NCBI RefSeq assembly: GCF_004331465.1
Contig: NZ_SJKB01000002.1
Location: 124,001-188,000 of the forward strand
Direction: 5' to 3'
Length of the DNA stretch: 64,000 nucleotides
DNA from: Kribbella pittospori
Lineage (GTDB): Bacteria > Actinomycetota > Actinomycetes > Propionibacteriales > Kribbellaceae
The notes beneath the pieces are model-generated. The model had not been told where the DNA came from. It did not search any database and saw only the letters and a program-made list of their open reading frames with translations. The translations under genes were made by a program, and so were the position numbers. Shown one piece after another: positions 41,449 to 49,794 of this stretch (position 1 is the stretch's first letter; every line of letters begins with the position of its first letter).

Positions 41449-42407
41449 GGGTAGGGCAGGTCCGGCCGGCTGGCGGTGTCGAGCCGTTCCAGCTGTTCCG
41501 GGGTCAGTGACCATCCGACCGCGCCGAGGAGATCGTCGAGGTACCTCGGCAGCCGCGGGCCGATGATGGGCGCGGTGACGCCGGGACGCTGCATCAGCCA
41601 GCGGACGGCCACCTGCGGCATCGTCTTTCCGGCGTCCTTCGCGACGGCATCCAGCTCGTCGATCACACCCCAGGTGTGGTCGTTGGCGTACCGGTCCCAG
41701 GCATGCGTTCCAGGTCCTGCGGCCTTGCTGTTCGGGGGCGGCGCGGTCATGCCACGGCGGAAGGCGCCCGACAACCAGCCGGAACGCAGCGGGGACCAGG
41801 TGATCACACCAAGTCCTTCGTTCTGGCAGACCGGAAGCAGCTCCCACTCAGGACTCCGGTCGAGCAGCGTGTAGAGCGGCTGCAGACTGGCGAAGGACGC
41901 CCAGCCGTTCTGCCGGCACAGCTCGATCGCCTTCTGCAGGTGCCAGGCGTGGAAGTTGCTGGCGCCGATGTAGCGGACCTTGCCGGACCGCACCAGGGTG
42001 TCGAGGGTCGACAACGTCTCGGTGAGCGGCGTGCTGTCGTCCCATCGATGCAGCTGATAGAGGTCGATGTAGTCCGTGCCGAGACGGCGCAGGCTCGCGT
42101 CGACGGCATCGAGGATGTGCTTGCGGGACAGGCCGCGGTCGTTCGGCTGTGAGCCCATCGGGCCCCAGACCTTGGTCGCGATGACGAGGTCCTCCCGCCG
42201 CTGCGTCTTCAGCCAGCCGCCGAGCACCTCCTCCGATCTGCCGGCGCCGTACACATCAGCGGTGTCGATGAACGTTCCGCCCGCATCCGTGAACTTGTTC
42301 AGGATCTCGATGCTGTCCTGCTCGTCCGTCTGCCCGCCGAACATCATCGCGCCAAGACACAGCTCACTGACCTTCAGCCCGGTTGCTCCAAGATTTCTGT
42401 AGTCCAT
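41436..42407 (-). CDS. Aldo/keto reductase
   Basis: A 323-residue AKR with the full catalytic tetrad Asp48, Tyr53, Lys79 and His120, and the SNFHAWHL and [11 protein letters not shown] segments typical of the AKR11/12-like bacterial group. It reduces aldehydes or ketones with NADPH; the substrate is unknown. The upstream region repeats the MerR operator of the neighbouring regulator, so it is probably induced through it by a reactive carbonyl or similar compound. Its 3' end overlaps the merR-like gene by 13 bp. Confidence 0.9.
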   Translation of the reverse strand: MDYRNLGATGLKVSELCLGAMMFGGQTDEQDSIEILNKFTDAGGTFIDTADVYGAGRSEEVLGGWLKTQRREDLVIATKVWGPMGSQPNDRGLSRKHILDAVDASLRRLGTDYIDLYQLHRWDDSTPLTETLSTLDTLVRSGKVRYIGASNFHAWHLQKAIELCRQNGWASFASLQPLYTLLDRSPEWELLPVCQNEGLGVITWSPLRSGWLSGAFRRGMTAPPPNSKAAGPGTHAWDRYANDHTWGVIDELDAVAKDAGKTMPQVAVRWLMQRPGVTAPIIGPRLPRYLDDLLGAVGWSLTPEQLERLDTASRPDLPYPYFL

Positions 42408-42444
42408 GTGTTGACGCTATGACCTGGAGTGCACACCAGCTCAA
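42408..42444 (-). promoter_or_regulatory. MerR-type promoter of the aldo/keto reductase
   Basis: On the minus strand: -35 TTGAGC (42444-42439), a 19-nt spacer and -10 TAGCGT (42419-42414), 6 nt before the ATG. The dyad CTGGTG-N4-CTCCAG matches that of the merR-like promoter at 11 of 12 arm positions. Confidence 0.7.
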
Positions 42445-42465
42445 GCCCTTTTCCGCAGCCCCTCA

Positions 42466-42520
42466 GATCCACCGATCGGGGGATGGGGGATCAGCCGGGG
42501 GGTCGGCCGGTCGGTGGATC
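42466..42520. repeat. 10-bp inverted repeat with 35-nt loop
   Basis: GATCCACCGA (42466-42475) and TCGGTGGATC (42511-42520) can form a hairpin upstream of the peptidoglycan-binding protein gene, within its likely leader. It might act as an attenuator or a protein site. Confidence 0.4.
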
Positions 42521-42597
42521 GTGGGGGCGGCCGGACGGGCGCACTGTTGCTTTATCGGGACGGAACAGCCGGACCAACAGGAGAAAGAAGAACCGAA

Positions 42598-43047
42598 ATG
42601 CCCAGCACGACCGCAGCCGGCAGGCCGAAGGCCTGGATCATCGCTACCGTCGCCGCCAGCTGCGTCGCGGTGGCGGGGATCGCCACCGCCGCCGTCATCG
42701 GCTTCCAGGGCCCCGCGCAGGCAAGCGCCGCGACCCCGCCGGCAAGCTCCAGCTCGTCCGGCCAGTACCAGCCGGGCAGCGGCGGCCACGGCCTGACGCC
42801 GGCGAACACCCCGGCGACTCCCGTTGTGGTCCCATCGGTCGCCGTGAAGTTGCTGCAGCAGCAGCTCGCGCAGCTCAACTACTACAACGGATCCATCACG
42901 GGGTACGAGAACGCTCAGACCATCAACGCGATCACGTATCTGCAGCGCGACGCGCACCTTCCGCAGACCGGCCAGCTGAACAACGCGACCCGCGCCGCGC
43001 TGAACTCGATGCTGGTCCACGGCAACAACCAGATGGCCGGCAACTGA
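42598..43047 (+). CDS. Exported peptidoglycan-binding-like protein
   Basis: A 149-residue protein with one N-terminal membrane or signal helix (about residues 12-34), a Ser/Gly/Pro linker (38-75) and a PG_binding_1-type three-helix domain (about 79-140, with LLQQQLAQLNYYNG and TINAITYLQRDAHLPQTGQL). It probably sits outside the membrane and touches the wall; no catalytic domain is present. A GGAG sequence lies about 14 nt before the ATG. A 15-bp hairpin follows the gene. Confidence 0.75.
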   Translation: MPSTTAAGRPKAWIIATVAASCVAVAGIATAAVIGFQGPAQASAATPPASSSSSGQYQPGSGGHGLTPANTPATPVVVPSVAVKLLQQQLAQLNYYNGSITGYENAQTINAITYLQRDAHLPQTGQLNNATRAALNSMLVHGNNQMAGN

Positions 43048-43053
43048 CCACAT

Positions 43054-43092
43054 ACAGACTTGCGGCCCGCACCGAGTGGGCCGCAAGTCTGT
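43054..43092 (+). terminator. Hairpin after the peptidoglycan-binding gene
   Basis: A perfect 15-bp stem (43054-43068 and 43078-43092) with a 9-nt loop lies 6 nt after the stop codon. There is no T tract, but the position fits transcription termination. Confidence 0.65.
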
Positions 43093-43104
43093 GCCTGAAG
43101 AAAC

Positions 43105-43139
43105 TTAAAGACATTCAGATTCTGAGCTATGCTCAGATC
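43105..43139 (+). promoter_or_regulatory. Promoter with overlapping TetR-type operator
   Basis: -35 TTAAAG (43105-43110), a 17-nt spacer and -10 TATGCT (43128-43133); the start falls at the ATG at 43140. The dyad TCTGAGC-TAT-GCTCAGA (43121-43137) covers the -10, as expected for a repressor site. Confidence 0.65.
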
Positions 43140-44024
43140 ATGGCTCGATGGACGGCGGCCGACGTACCCGATCAGTCCGGGCGGATTGCCGTGGTGACTG
43201 GAGCGAACGCAGGACTCGGGTTGGAGACGGCGCGAGTGCTGGCGGCGCGTGGTGCCACGGTTGTGCTCGCGTGCCGCGACACCGCGAAGGCGGAGGCAAT
43301 CCCTGGGGCGTGTGTGGTGGAGCTCGACCTGGCTTCGCTGGCGTCGATTCGCGCGGCTGCCGAGACCATCCGTTCGACCTGTCCGCGGCTGGATCTGCTG
43401 ATCAACAACGCCGGCGTGATGAACGTGCCGTTCCAGCACACCGAGGACGGCTTCGAGCTCACGTTCGGCACCAATCATCTCGGACACTTCGCGTTCACCG
43501 GGCTGCTGCTCGAGCAGCTGTTGCGGACCGCCGGATCGCGGGTCGTCACCGTCACCAGCAACGCGCACCGCCGTGGACGTCTCGACGTGGATCAGGAGTA
43601 CGACGCTGGTGCGGCGTACGACCGCTCGAAGCTGGCGAACCTCTTGTTCGCGTACGAACTGCAGCACCGGCTGGAGGCCGTCGGAGGCACGACCGCCTCG
43701 TTGGCGGCACATCCCGGCAACGCCCGCACCGACCTGTGGCGGACGAGCTCGAGACTCGAACGTGTGCTGATAGGGCGGGCCCTGCGACCGGTCAATTTCT
43801 GGCTCGCCCAAGACGCTCGCCGAGGTGCATTGCCGCAGCTCCGCGCGGCCACGGACAAGTCCGCGCGAGGAGGCGAGTGCTACGGGCCGGACGGCTGGTT
43901 CCAGTACGCCGGGTCGCCGGTCAAGGTCCGCACGAGCCCTTCGTCGTACGACCGCGAGGCAGCGAAGCGGCTGTGGACACTGTCTGAGCAGCTCACCGAG
44001 GTCAGCTATCCGGTGACCGCATGA
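43140..44024 (+). CDS. SDR-family oxidoreductase (retinol-dehydrogenase-like)
   Basis: A 294-residue SDR: TGANAGLG at residues 20-27, NNAG near 89-92, Ser140, Tyr160 and Lys164. The N-terminal ADVPDQSGRIAVVTGANAGLGLET and the LTFGTNHLGHF block match the retinol/WW-domain-oxidoreductase-like subgroup. The substrate is unknown. Its stop overlaps the start of a TetR gene (ATGA at 44021-44024), so both are on one transcript and the TetR protein probably represses it through the dyad over the -10. Confidence 0.86.
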   Translation: MARWTAADVPDQSGRIAVVTGANAGLGLETARVLAARGATVVLACRDTAKAEAIPGACVVELDLASLASIRAAAETIRSTCPRLDLLINNAGVMNVPFQHTEDGFELTFGTNHLGHFAFTGLLLEQLLRTAGSRVVTVTSNAHRRGRLDVDQEYDAGAAYDRSKLANLLFAYELQHRLEAVGGTTASLAAHPGNARTDLWRTSSRLERVLIGRALRPVNFWLAQDARRGALPQLRAATDKSARGGECYGPDGWFQYAGSPVKVRTSPSSYDREAAKRLWTLSEQLTEVSYPVTA

Positions 44025-44644
44025 GTCGGCGGTCGTACCACCACGGGAGTCTCAGGGCGGCACTGATCGACGACGCGATCGAGCTCATCACCGAGCGCGG
44101 CGTCGGCGCGTTCTCCCTCGCGGAGTCCAGTCGCCGGCTCGGGGTCGCCGTCAGCGCGCCGTACGCGCACTTCTCCGGCCGCGCCGACCTGCTCGCGGCG
44201 GTGTGCGTCCACGCCCTCGAACTCTTCCGCGCCGAACTGGAGCCGAAACTCACACGGTCGGCCACACCGGCCGACCGACTCGCGGCAATCGCGCGGGCCT
44301 ACGTCCGCTTCGCCTCTTCTCACCAGGCGTTGTTCCAGCTGTTGTTCTCGGCGGAGTTCGGTTCGAGCCTGGACAAGGCCGGTCATCCCGAGATCGCGGC
44401 TGCCGAACGGCCGATCGACGAAGTGTTCCTGGACTCGGTGAAGGCGTTCACCCCTGACAAGCGCGCAGCGGAAGCCTTGGCCGCCGCTGTCGAGGCGACG
44501 GCCCACGGACACGCGACGCTGCTCCTCGACGGCCGCTTCGGCACCGGATCCCGCGCCACCACCCGGGCCGCCACCTCCGCCGCCCGCGCCACCCTCGCGC
44601 TCCTCGACGGCCGCGACCAGCTCCGCCCACGGAAGTCGACGTAG
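44021..44644 (+). CDS. TetR-family regulator
   Basis: A 207-residue TetR protein. The helix-turn-helix is at about residues 10-55 (HHGSLRAALIDDAIELI, LAESSRRLGVAVSAPYAHF) and a C-terminal ligand and dimer domain follows. It is translated from a 4-base overlap with the SDR gene. It is the most likely repressor of this two-gene unit, binding the dyad at 43121-43137. Confidence 0.86.
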   Translation: MSRRSYHHGSLRAALIDDAIELITERGVGAFSLAESSRRLGVAVSAPYAHFSGRADLLAAVCVHALELFRAELEPKLTRSATPADRLAAIARAYVRFASSHQALFQLLFSAEFGSSLDKAGHPEIAAAERPIDEVFLDSVKAFTPDKRAAEALAAAVEATAHGHATLLLDGRFGTGSRATTRAATSAARATLALLDGRDQLRPRKST

Positions 44645-44674
44645 TATCCAGCAGCAGTGAACCGAGGAGAGCAC

Positions 44675-45088
44675 ATGACCGATCGACCGAGCACCGACGA
44701 GGACCGCAGTACGTCGTCCTTACCCGTGCCGGTGATCGACGCAGTGGCCTTCGACGCATCAGACCCGGACGCACTCAGCCGCTTCTGGCACTCCCTGCTC
44801 GGCGGCGAACTACGCCAGGCCGACGACGGCGTCATCGAGCTCCACGGCGCCGCCGTCCGCCTCGACTTCGTCCATGTGCCGGAGGACAAGCAGGCAAAGA
44901 ACCGCCAGCACCTGGACCTCTACGTCCCACCCGCCACTCGCAACCAGTCCATCGACCGCGCCCTGCAACTGGGCGCCTCCCGAGCCGACGACATCTACGA
45001 CGGCGGCCTCTGGCAATGCCTCCGAGACCCCGAAGGCAACGAATTCTGCCTCGTCTGGGGCGCAGGAACCCCCTCAACCACCGACTAG
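44675..45088 (+). CDS. VOC (glyoxalase-fold) protein
   Basis: A 137-residue protein with one Glyoxalase-like repeat pair (about 25-130): VIDAVAFDASDPDALSRFW, HLDLYV and LRDPEGNEFCLVWG. This subgroup is common in actinobacteria and of unknown substrate. TAGTAT at 44642-44647 is a probable -10, and GGAGAG precedes the ATG at 44675; an in-frame GTG at 44657 is less likely. The stop overlaps the SARP gene on the other strand by 4 bp. Confidence 0.8.
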   Translation: MTDRPSTDEDRSTSSLPVPVIDAVAFDASDPDALSRFWHSLLGGELRQADDGVIELHGAAVRLDFVHVPEDKQAKNRQHLDLYVPPATRNQSIDRALQLGASRADDIYDGGLWQCLRDPEGNEFCLVWGAGTPSTTD

Positions 45089-46881
45089 AGATCCTCGGTC
45101 ACGTCGTCGGTTGGTCCAGCGGGAGCTGGGAGCTCGAGGGCGTAGCTGCGTAGCAGGTCGGGCAGCTCGAAGTGGTTGGGGCCGTGGGTGACGAGGAGGT
45201 GTTCGTCGACGAGGCGGCGTAGTTTGCGGGCTGCGTCGGGCTCGTCGGTTCCCACTAGTGCAGCGGCGGTACGGACGGTGATGTCGGATCCGGTGTGTTG
45301 GCCGAGCATCCGGAACAGCTGAGCGGTGCCGGTGTCGAGCCCGCGATATGACCAGGAGAAGACGGCTCGGAGACTGGTCGTGGGGTCATCTGGTGAGTCG
45401 AAGGCATCGAGTCGGGGTCGACTGGCATTGAGCCGGTCGATCACCTCGGCGGTCGTCGCCCACGGCTGCCTTGCCAACTGCTCACCCGCGATCGCGAGCG
45501 CCAACGGCAGGTGCCCACACAGCCGCGCAAGCTCAGCCAGTTCAGCTGCGCGCCGATGGTGCGACGTCTCGTCGAGGGCGGCGGTCAGTACGTCGACCGC
45601 CTCCTGCGACGGCATCATGCCCAGCTCGATGGTTCGGTGACAGCCAAGGCGATTCAGGTCACGGAGGCGGTTGCGGCTGGTGATCAGGACCGGAGCGCGG
45701 ACACCCACGAGGCCCGGGAGCAATTGGCGAATCTGGTCGACGTCGCGGACGTTGTCCAGGACCACCAGGGTCCGCTTCCCGGACAGCCGGCCGCGCAGTG
45801 CGCGGGTGCGCGCCGTACCCGAGCGAGGTATCTGGTCCGCGGTGAACCCAAGGCTGCGCAGAAGTGCCTCCAGCGCCGCCATCGGCTCCAGGGGATCGGT
45901 CCTGCCGAACCCGCGGAGGTTCAGATACAGCTGGCCGTCACCGAACTCATGACGGACCCGATGTGCCCATCGCAGGGCCAGAGCCGTCTTACCAACGCCA
46001 CCACCGCCGACGATGGTTGCGCACAGGACCTGACCGGCGTCGTCGGCGACAGGCAGCAGTGCGTCGAGGGTGGCAAGGTCGGCACTGCGGCCGATGAACC
46101 GGCGAACGGTCTGCGGAAGCTGCTGTGGTACGAACTCCGGAGGCTGGCGCTCGGCGTCGGCCTGCAACAGGCCGCGGTAGATCCCTTGCAACTGCGATCC
46201 CGGCTCGATTCCCAGCTCGGTCGCCAGCAGACCTCGAACCTCGGCATAGGCGGCCAACGCCTCCGTCGGCCGTCCGGCGGAGTTGAGTGCCTTGAGCAAC
46301 TGCTCCCAGCCGGCCTCGTGCAGCGGATATCTCCCGGTGAGAACCCGAAGCTCTGCGATCGACTCGGCGTGGCGACCAGCCGCCAGGTCCAGCTCGATGC
46401 GACGGCCGATCGCGGCCAGGTACCGCTCGGTCAGGCGCGGGGCCACGTGATCGAGAAGCCAACCGCAATCAATGCCATCGAAGGGATCTCCTCGCCACAA
46501 GTCCAGCGCCGCCGCCAGCAGGTCCCGCTCCCCCATCGGATCGTCCGCTCGGGCCGCTTCCGACAGCAGGCTGTCGAAGTGGGCGATGTCGAGGTCTTCG
46601 ACATCGCAGCGCAGTCGATACCCGCCTGGCCCTCTCTCGATGGCATCGAACTCGAGGTCCTGCCGAAGCCGCACGACCAGTGTCTGGACTTTCTTCCGGG
46701 TGCCCGCTGCTGGCAGATCCGGCCAGATCCGCCCGCCGAGTGTCTCCGCCAGCAGCGGCGCAGGTGCCGCCACGGCCAGGAGAGCAAGCAGGACCCGTCG
46801 ACGGCTGCCGACGACCGCGATCGGCCGGCTGCCGACCCGGACCTCCATCGGACCCAGTAGCCGAACACTCACCTTGTGCAC
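45085..46881 (-). CDS. SARP-type regulator with NB-ARC domain, no TPR
   Basis: The domain order is an OmpR-like winged helix (about residues 4-95), a BTAD helical domain (about 97-240) and an NB-ARC ATPase with GGGGVGKT near 295. The protein ends soon after the ARC part (598 residues), so it lacks the C-terminal TPR sensor of AfsR. SARPs activate secondary-metabolite or envelope genes. The frame opens to 47334; the GTG at 46881 is chosen from the family start, with GTG codons at 46872 and 46893 as alternatives. It is divergent from a second SARP gene at 47047. Confidence 0.83.
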   Translation of the reverse strand: MHKVSVRLLGPMEVRVGSRPIAVVGSRRRVLLALLAVAAPAPLLAETLGGRIWPDLPAAGTRKKVQTLVVRLRQDLEFDAIERGPGGYRLRCDVEDLDIAHFDSLLSEAARADDPMGERDLLAAALDLWRGDPFDGIDCGWLLDHVAPRLTERYLAAIGRRIELDLAAGRHAESIAELRVLTGRYPLHEAGWEQLLKALNSAGRPTEALAAYAEVRGLLATELGIEPGSQLQGIYRGLLQADAERQPPEFVPQQLPQTVRRFIGRSADLATLDALLPVADDAGQVLCATIVGGGGVGKTALALRWAHRVRHEFGDGQLYLNLRGFGRTDPLEPMAALEALLRSLGFTADQIPRSGTARTRALRGRLSGKRTLVVLDNVRDVDQIRQLLPGLVGVRAPVLITSRNRLRDLNRLGCHRTIELGMMPSQEAVDVLTAALDETSHHRRAAELAELARLCGHLPLALAIAGEQLARQPWATTAEVIDRLNASRPRLDAFDSPDDPTTSLRAVFSWSYRGLDTGTAQLFRMLGQHTGSDITVRTAAALVGTDEPDAARKLRRLVDEHLLVTHGPNHFELPDLLRSYALELPAPAGPTDDVTEDL

Positions 46882-47046
46882 GTTCAGGGACACTCCACGC
46901 CGATCGGCCGCCGACGGCTTCTCCACCCGCGGCACAACACTGGCCATCCAACCGCGCAACGCCTGCAATTCGCTGTCACAACGCGCCTGCCGCTGGTACC
47001 GACCGGTCCTATGCTCGAGCCAAAGTCCGGCAACCGGAAGGGCGAC

Positions 47047-49794
47047 GTGACGACTCTGGAGATCCGTGTCCTCGGCCCGTTCGAAGTACTGAAAGACGGC
47101 CGGGCGATCACACTGCCCCAAGGCCGGCTCCGCGCGATCGTCGCCACCTTGGCAGATGCGGCCGGCGAGGTCGTCTCGGTCGACACGCTGGCCACTGCGG
47201 TCTGGGGCGCAAGGCCGCCCCTCGACGTCCGCGCCAGCTTGCAGACCTACATCGCCAGGCTGCGCCAGACGCTGGGACGTCACGTCATCGTGACCGCACC
47301 CCGCGGCTATCAGCTCTGCGTGGAGCCCAACCAAGTCGACGCCTGGCTCTTCCTCCGGCTGTTGTCAGACCTCCCGCCCGCGCCGGAGATCGTGAACACG
47401 CTCGACGACGCGTTGGCGCTCTGGCGAGGCACCCCCTTCACCGGCGTCGACTCATCCTGGCTCGCGGAGACCCGAGCACCGCGTCTCACCGAGTGCTACC
47501 TGGATGCCGTGGCTACCCGCGCGGATCTCAAGCTGGCCGCAGGTACGTCGTCAGACGTCGTGGCCGACCTCCGCACGGTGACCCAGCAGTTTCCTTTGCA
47601 CGAGCCGCTCTGGGCTCGACTGATCGCGGCCCTGCAGTCAACTGGTCAGACTGCGGCCGCCATCGCCTGCTACGAGGAGGTTCACGAGCGGATCGCCGCT
47701 GAGCTCGGTGTCGATCCGGGGACCGCGCTCCAGCAGGCGCGGGTGAGTTTGTCTCCTTCACGGATCCGACTGCCCCATGACACCGCGGACTTCGTCGGTC
47801 GGGCTGACGTGCTGGCGGCACTCGACGGCCTGCTCCCGCAAGGAGCCGACGGGTCTACAGCCGTTGTCGTCCTCGACGGCGCACCAGGTGTCGGGAAGAC
47901 GACCACCGCGATCCACTGGGCGCACAGCGTTGCCGAGCGGTTCCCGGACGGCCAGTTCTTCCTGGACCTTCACGCCACCGGGCCCGGACCTGAACTCGAG
48001 CCGAGTACCGCCCTCGAGCTGCTGCTGCGGGAGCTGGGCGCCGCGCCGATGAACATCCCCGACGATGTGGATGCCCGGAGCGCGCTGTTGCGATCCCGGC
48101 TGGCCGAACGCCGCGTTCTTCTCCTGCTCGACAACGCTCGCGGTGCGGATCAGGTTCGTCCGTTGCTGCCGGGATCCGCGAGCATGGTCGTGGTCACCAG
48201 TCGCAACCAACTGCGCGGGCTTGTCGCCAGGGACGGCGCGGATCGCATTGCGCTGGCGGAGTTCAGCGCCGATGAGTCGATCACCTACCTGACGACAGCG
48301 TCGAAGCTGAGCCGGTCGCGATGGAATCTGCGGATGCTGTCCGACTTGGCCGACCTGTGCGGACGGCTGCCTCTTGCCCTGGCTGTCGCTGCGGAGCAAC
48401 TGGAGCAGCGCATGGGCTACGGCGATCGCCGCCTGGTGTCGCAGCTCAGAGCGGCATCGCGTCGCATCGACGTTCTGAGCAGCACCGGCGACGGCGGCCT
48501 CGACCGTGGCGTGCGTGCGGTGTTCCGCCGCTCGCTGGACTCGCTCACACCGGAGCAGGCCAAGGCCTTCGCGGTGCTCGGTCTCCATCCTGGGCCCGAT
48601 TTCAGCGTGGATTGCGCAGCGGCCATCGTCGGATCGACAGCCGGCGAGGTTCTGCCCGTCCTGGATCGGCTGGTGGAGATTCACCTCCTGGACCAACGAC
48701 AGCCGAGACGGTACCAACTCCACGATCTGCTACGTCTGTACGCGCACGAGCTCTCCGGCGAGGACCAGCCAGGTCGCGATGCTGCGCTCGATCGGCTGTT
48801 CGCCTGGTATGTCCACAGCGCCGCCAGGGCGCGGATGGTGATGGGCCAATGCACCCCGCTCGGAACGGTCGACGAACTGCCCGCGACGGTGGTTCCCCGG
48901 GAGTTCGGAGACGTCGAGGACGCACTCGACTGGTTCGATGTCGAGCGGACCGCGTTGCTGGGCGCCGTCGAGGTGGCCACTGCTTCGGGACACGACCCGG
49001 CCGCGTGGCAACTGGCTGACCAGCTGTCGAACTATCTCGCGGTACGCGCGGCCCACGACGATCTGACCCGAGTGCAACAGATTGCGCTCGAGTCCGCACA
49101 GCGCCGTGGAAACATCGCCGCACAGGCCGTGGCGTGCAATGAACTCGGGTTGGCGTACAGCCTTGCCGACAAGCACGAGCGGGCTCGCGGCTACTTCAGG
49201 CAGGCAGCGCGACTGTTCAGTTCGCTCGGCGACGACATCGGTCACGCGAGAGCGCTCGGCAGGCTGGGCGCCGCGCTGCGCTGGTCGGGGCACCTCGACC
49301 GGGCCATCGCCGTACAGCAATCCGCCGTCGAGATCTGCGACCGGGCCGGCGACACCGACGAACTGGTGCTCGCCCTCAATGAGCTGGCCCTCAGCTACCT
49401 GGCGGTGGACGATTTCGACCAAGCCGCTGTGGCTTGTCGGCAGGCCTTGAGCGCGCCGGAGACCAGCAACACACCACACCTCCAGCCGTACGTCACGGAC
49501 ACGCTCGCCCAGGCGCTCACCGGCCTCGGGGAGATTGATGCCGCACTGCGCTGCTACCGACGCGCGATGGTCCAAGCGCAGGCGCAACGGGACAAGTGGT
49601 GTGAGACCGCGATCCTCAACAACCTCGGCCGGGCGCTGCGAAGCGCCGGCCGAGGTGAGGAGGCCCGAGCACACTGGGAGGAGGCACTCGAGAACATCGA
49701 CACGATGGATCTCGTGCGCTCGAGAGAGGTCAGCCGTGAGGACCTGGTGACACAAATCCGGAGCCTCGGCGAGCCACAGGCTGTGTCGACGTGA
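47047..49794 (+). CDS. AfsR-like SARP regulator (wHTH-BTAD-NB-ARC-TPR)
   Basis: A 915-residue AfsR-type protein: winged helix (1-95), BTAD (about 97-232), NB-ARC with Walker A GAPGVGKT (278-285) and LLLDNA as Walker B, and TPR repeats (about 680-900). The GTG at 47047 has GGAAGG 6 nt upstream; upstream frames are rejected. It is divergent from a shorter paralogue, 165 bp away, so the pair may cross-regulate. Its last 65 bp overlap the TAP peptidase gene. No biosynthetic cluster lies next to it. Confidence 0.87.
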   Translation: MTTLEIRVLGPFEVLKDGRAITLPQGRLRAIVATLADAAGEVVSVDTLATAVWGARPPLDVRASLQTYIARLRQTLGRHVIVTAPRGYQLCVEPNQVDAWLFLRLLSDLPPAPEIVNTLDDALALWRGTPFTGVDSSWLAETRAPRLTECYLDAVATRADLKLAAGTSSDVVADLRTVTQQFPLHEPLWARLIAALQSTGQTAAAIACYEEVHERIAAELGVDPGTALQQARVSLSPSRIRLPHDTADFVGRADVLAALDGLLPQGADGSTAVVVLDGAPGVGKTTTAIHWAHSVAERFPDGQFFLDLHATGPGPELEPSTALELLLRELGAAPMNIPDDVDARSALLRSRLAERRVLLLLDNARGADQVRPLLPGSASMVVVTSRNQLRGLVARDGADRIALAEFSADESITYLTTASKLSRSRWNLRMLSDLADLCGRLPLALAVAAEQLEQRMGYGDRRLVSQLRAASRRIDVLSSTGDGGLDRGVRAVFRRSLDSLTPEQAKAFAVLGLHPGPDFSVDCAAAIVGSTAGEVLPVLDRLVEIHLLDQRQPRRYQLHDLLRLYAHELSGEDQPGRDAALDRLFAWYVHSAARARMVMGQCTPLGTVDELPATVVPREFGDVEDALDWFDVERTALLGAVEVATASGHDPAAWQLADQLSNYLAVRAAHDDLTRVQQIALESAQRRGNIAAQAVACNELGLAYSLADKHERARGYFRQAARLFSSLGDDIGHARALGRLGAALRWSGHLDRAIAVQQSAVEICDRAGDTDELVLALNELALSYLAVDDFDQAAVACRQALSAPETSNTPHLQPYVTDTLAQALTGLGEIDAALRCYRRAMVQAQAQRDKWCETAILNNLGRALRSAGRGEEARAHWEEALENIDTMDLVRSREVSREDLVTQIRSLGEPQAVST

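Noticed and set aside
46876..47046. Upstream extension of the AfsR-like gene
   Set aside because: The GTG at 47047 has a good ribosome site and the exact family N-terminus; the extension would run into the start of the divergent SARP gene.
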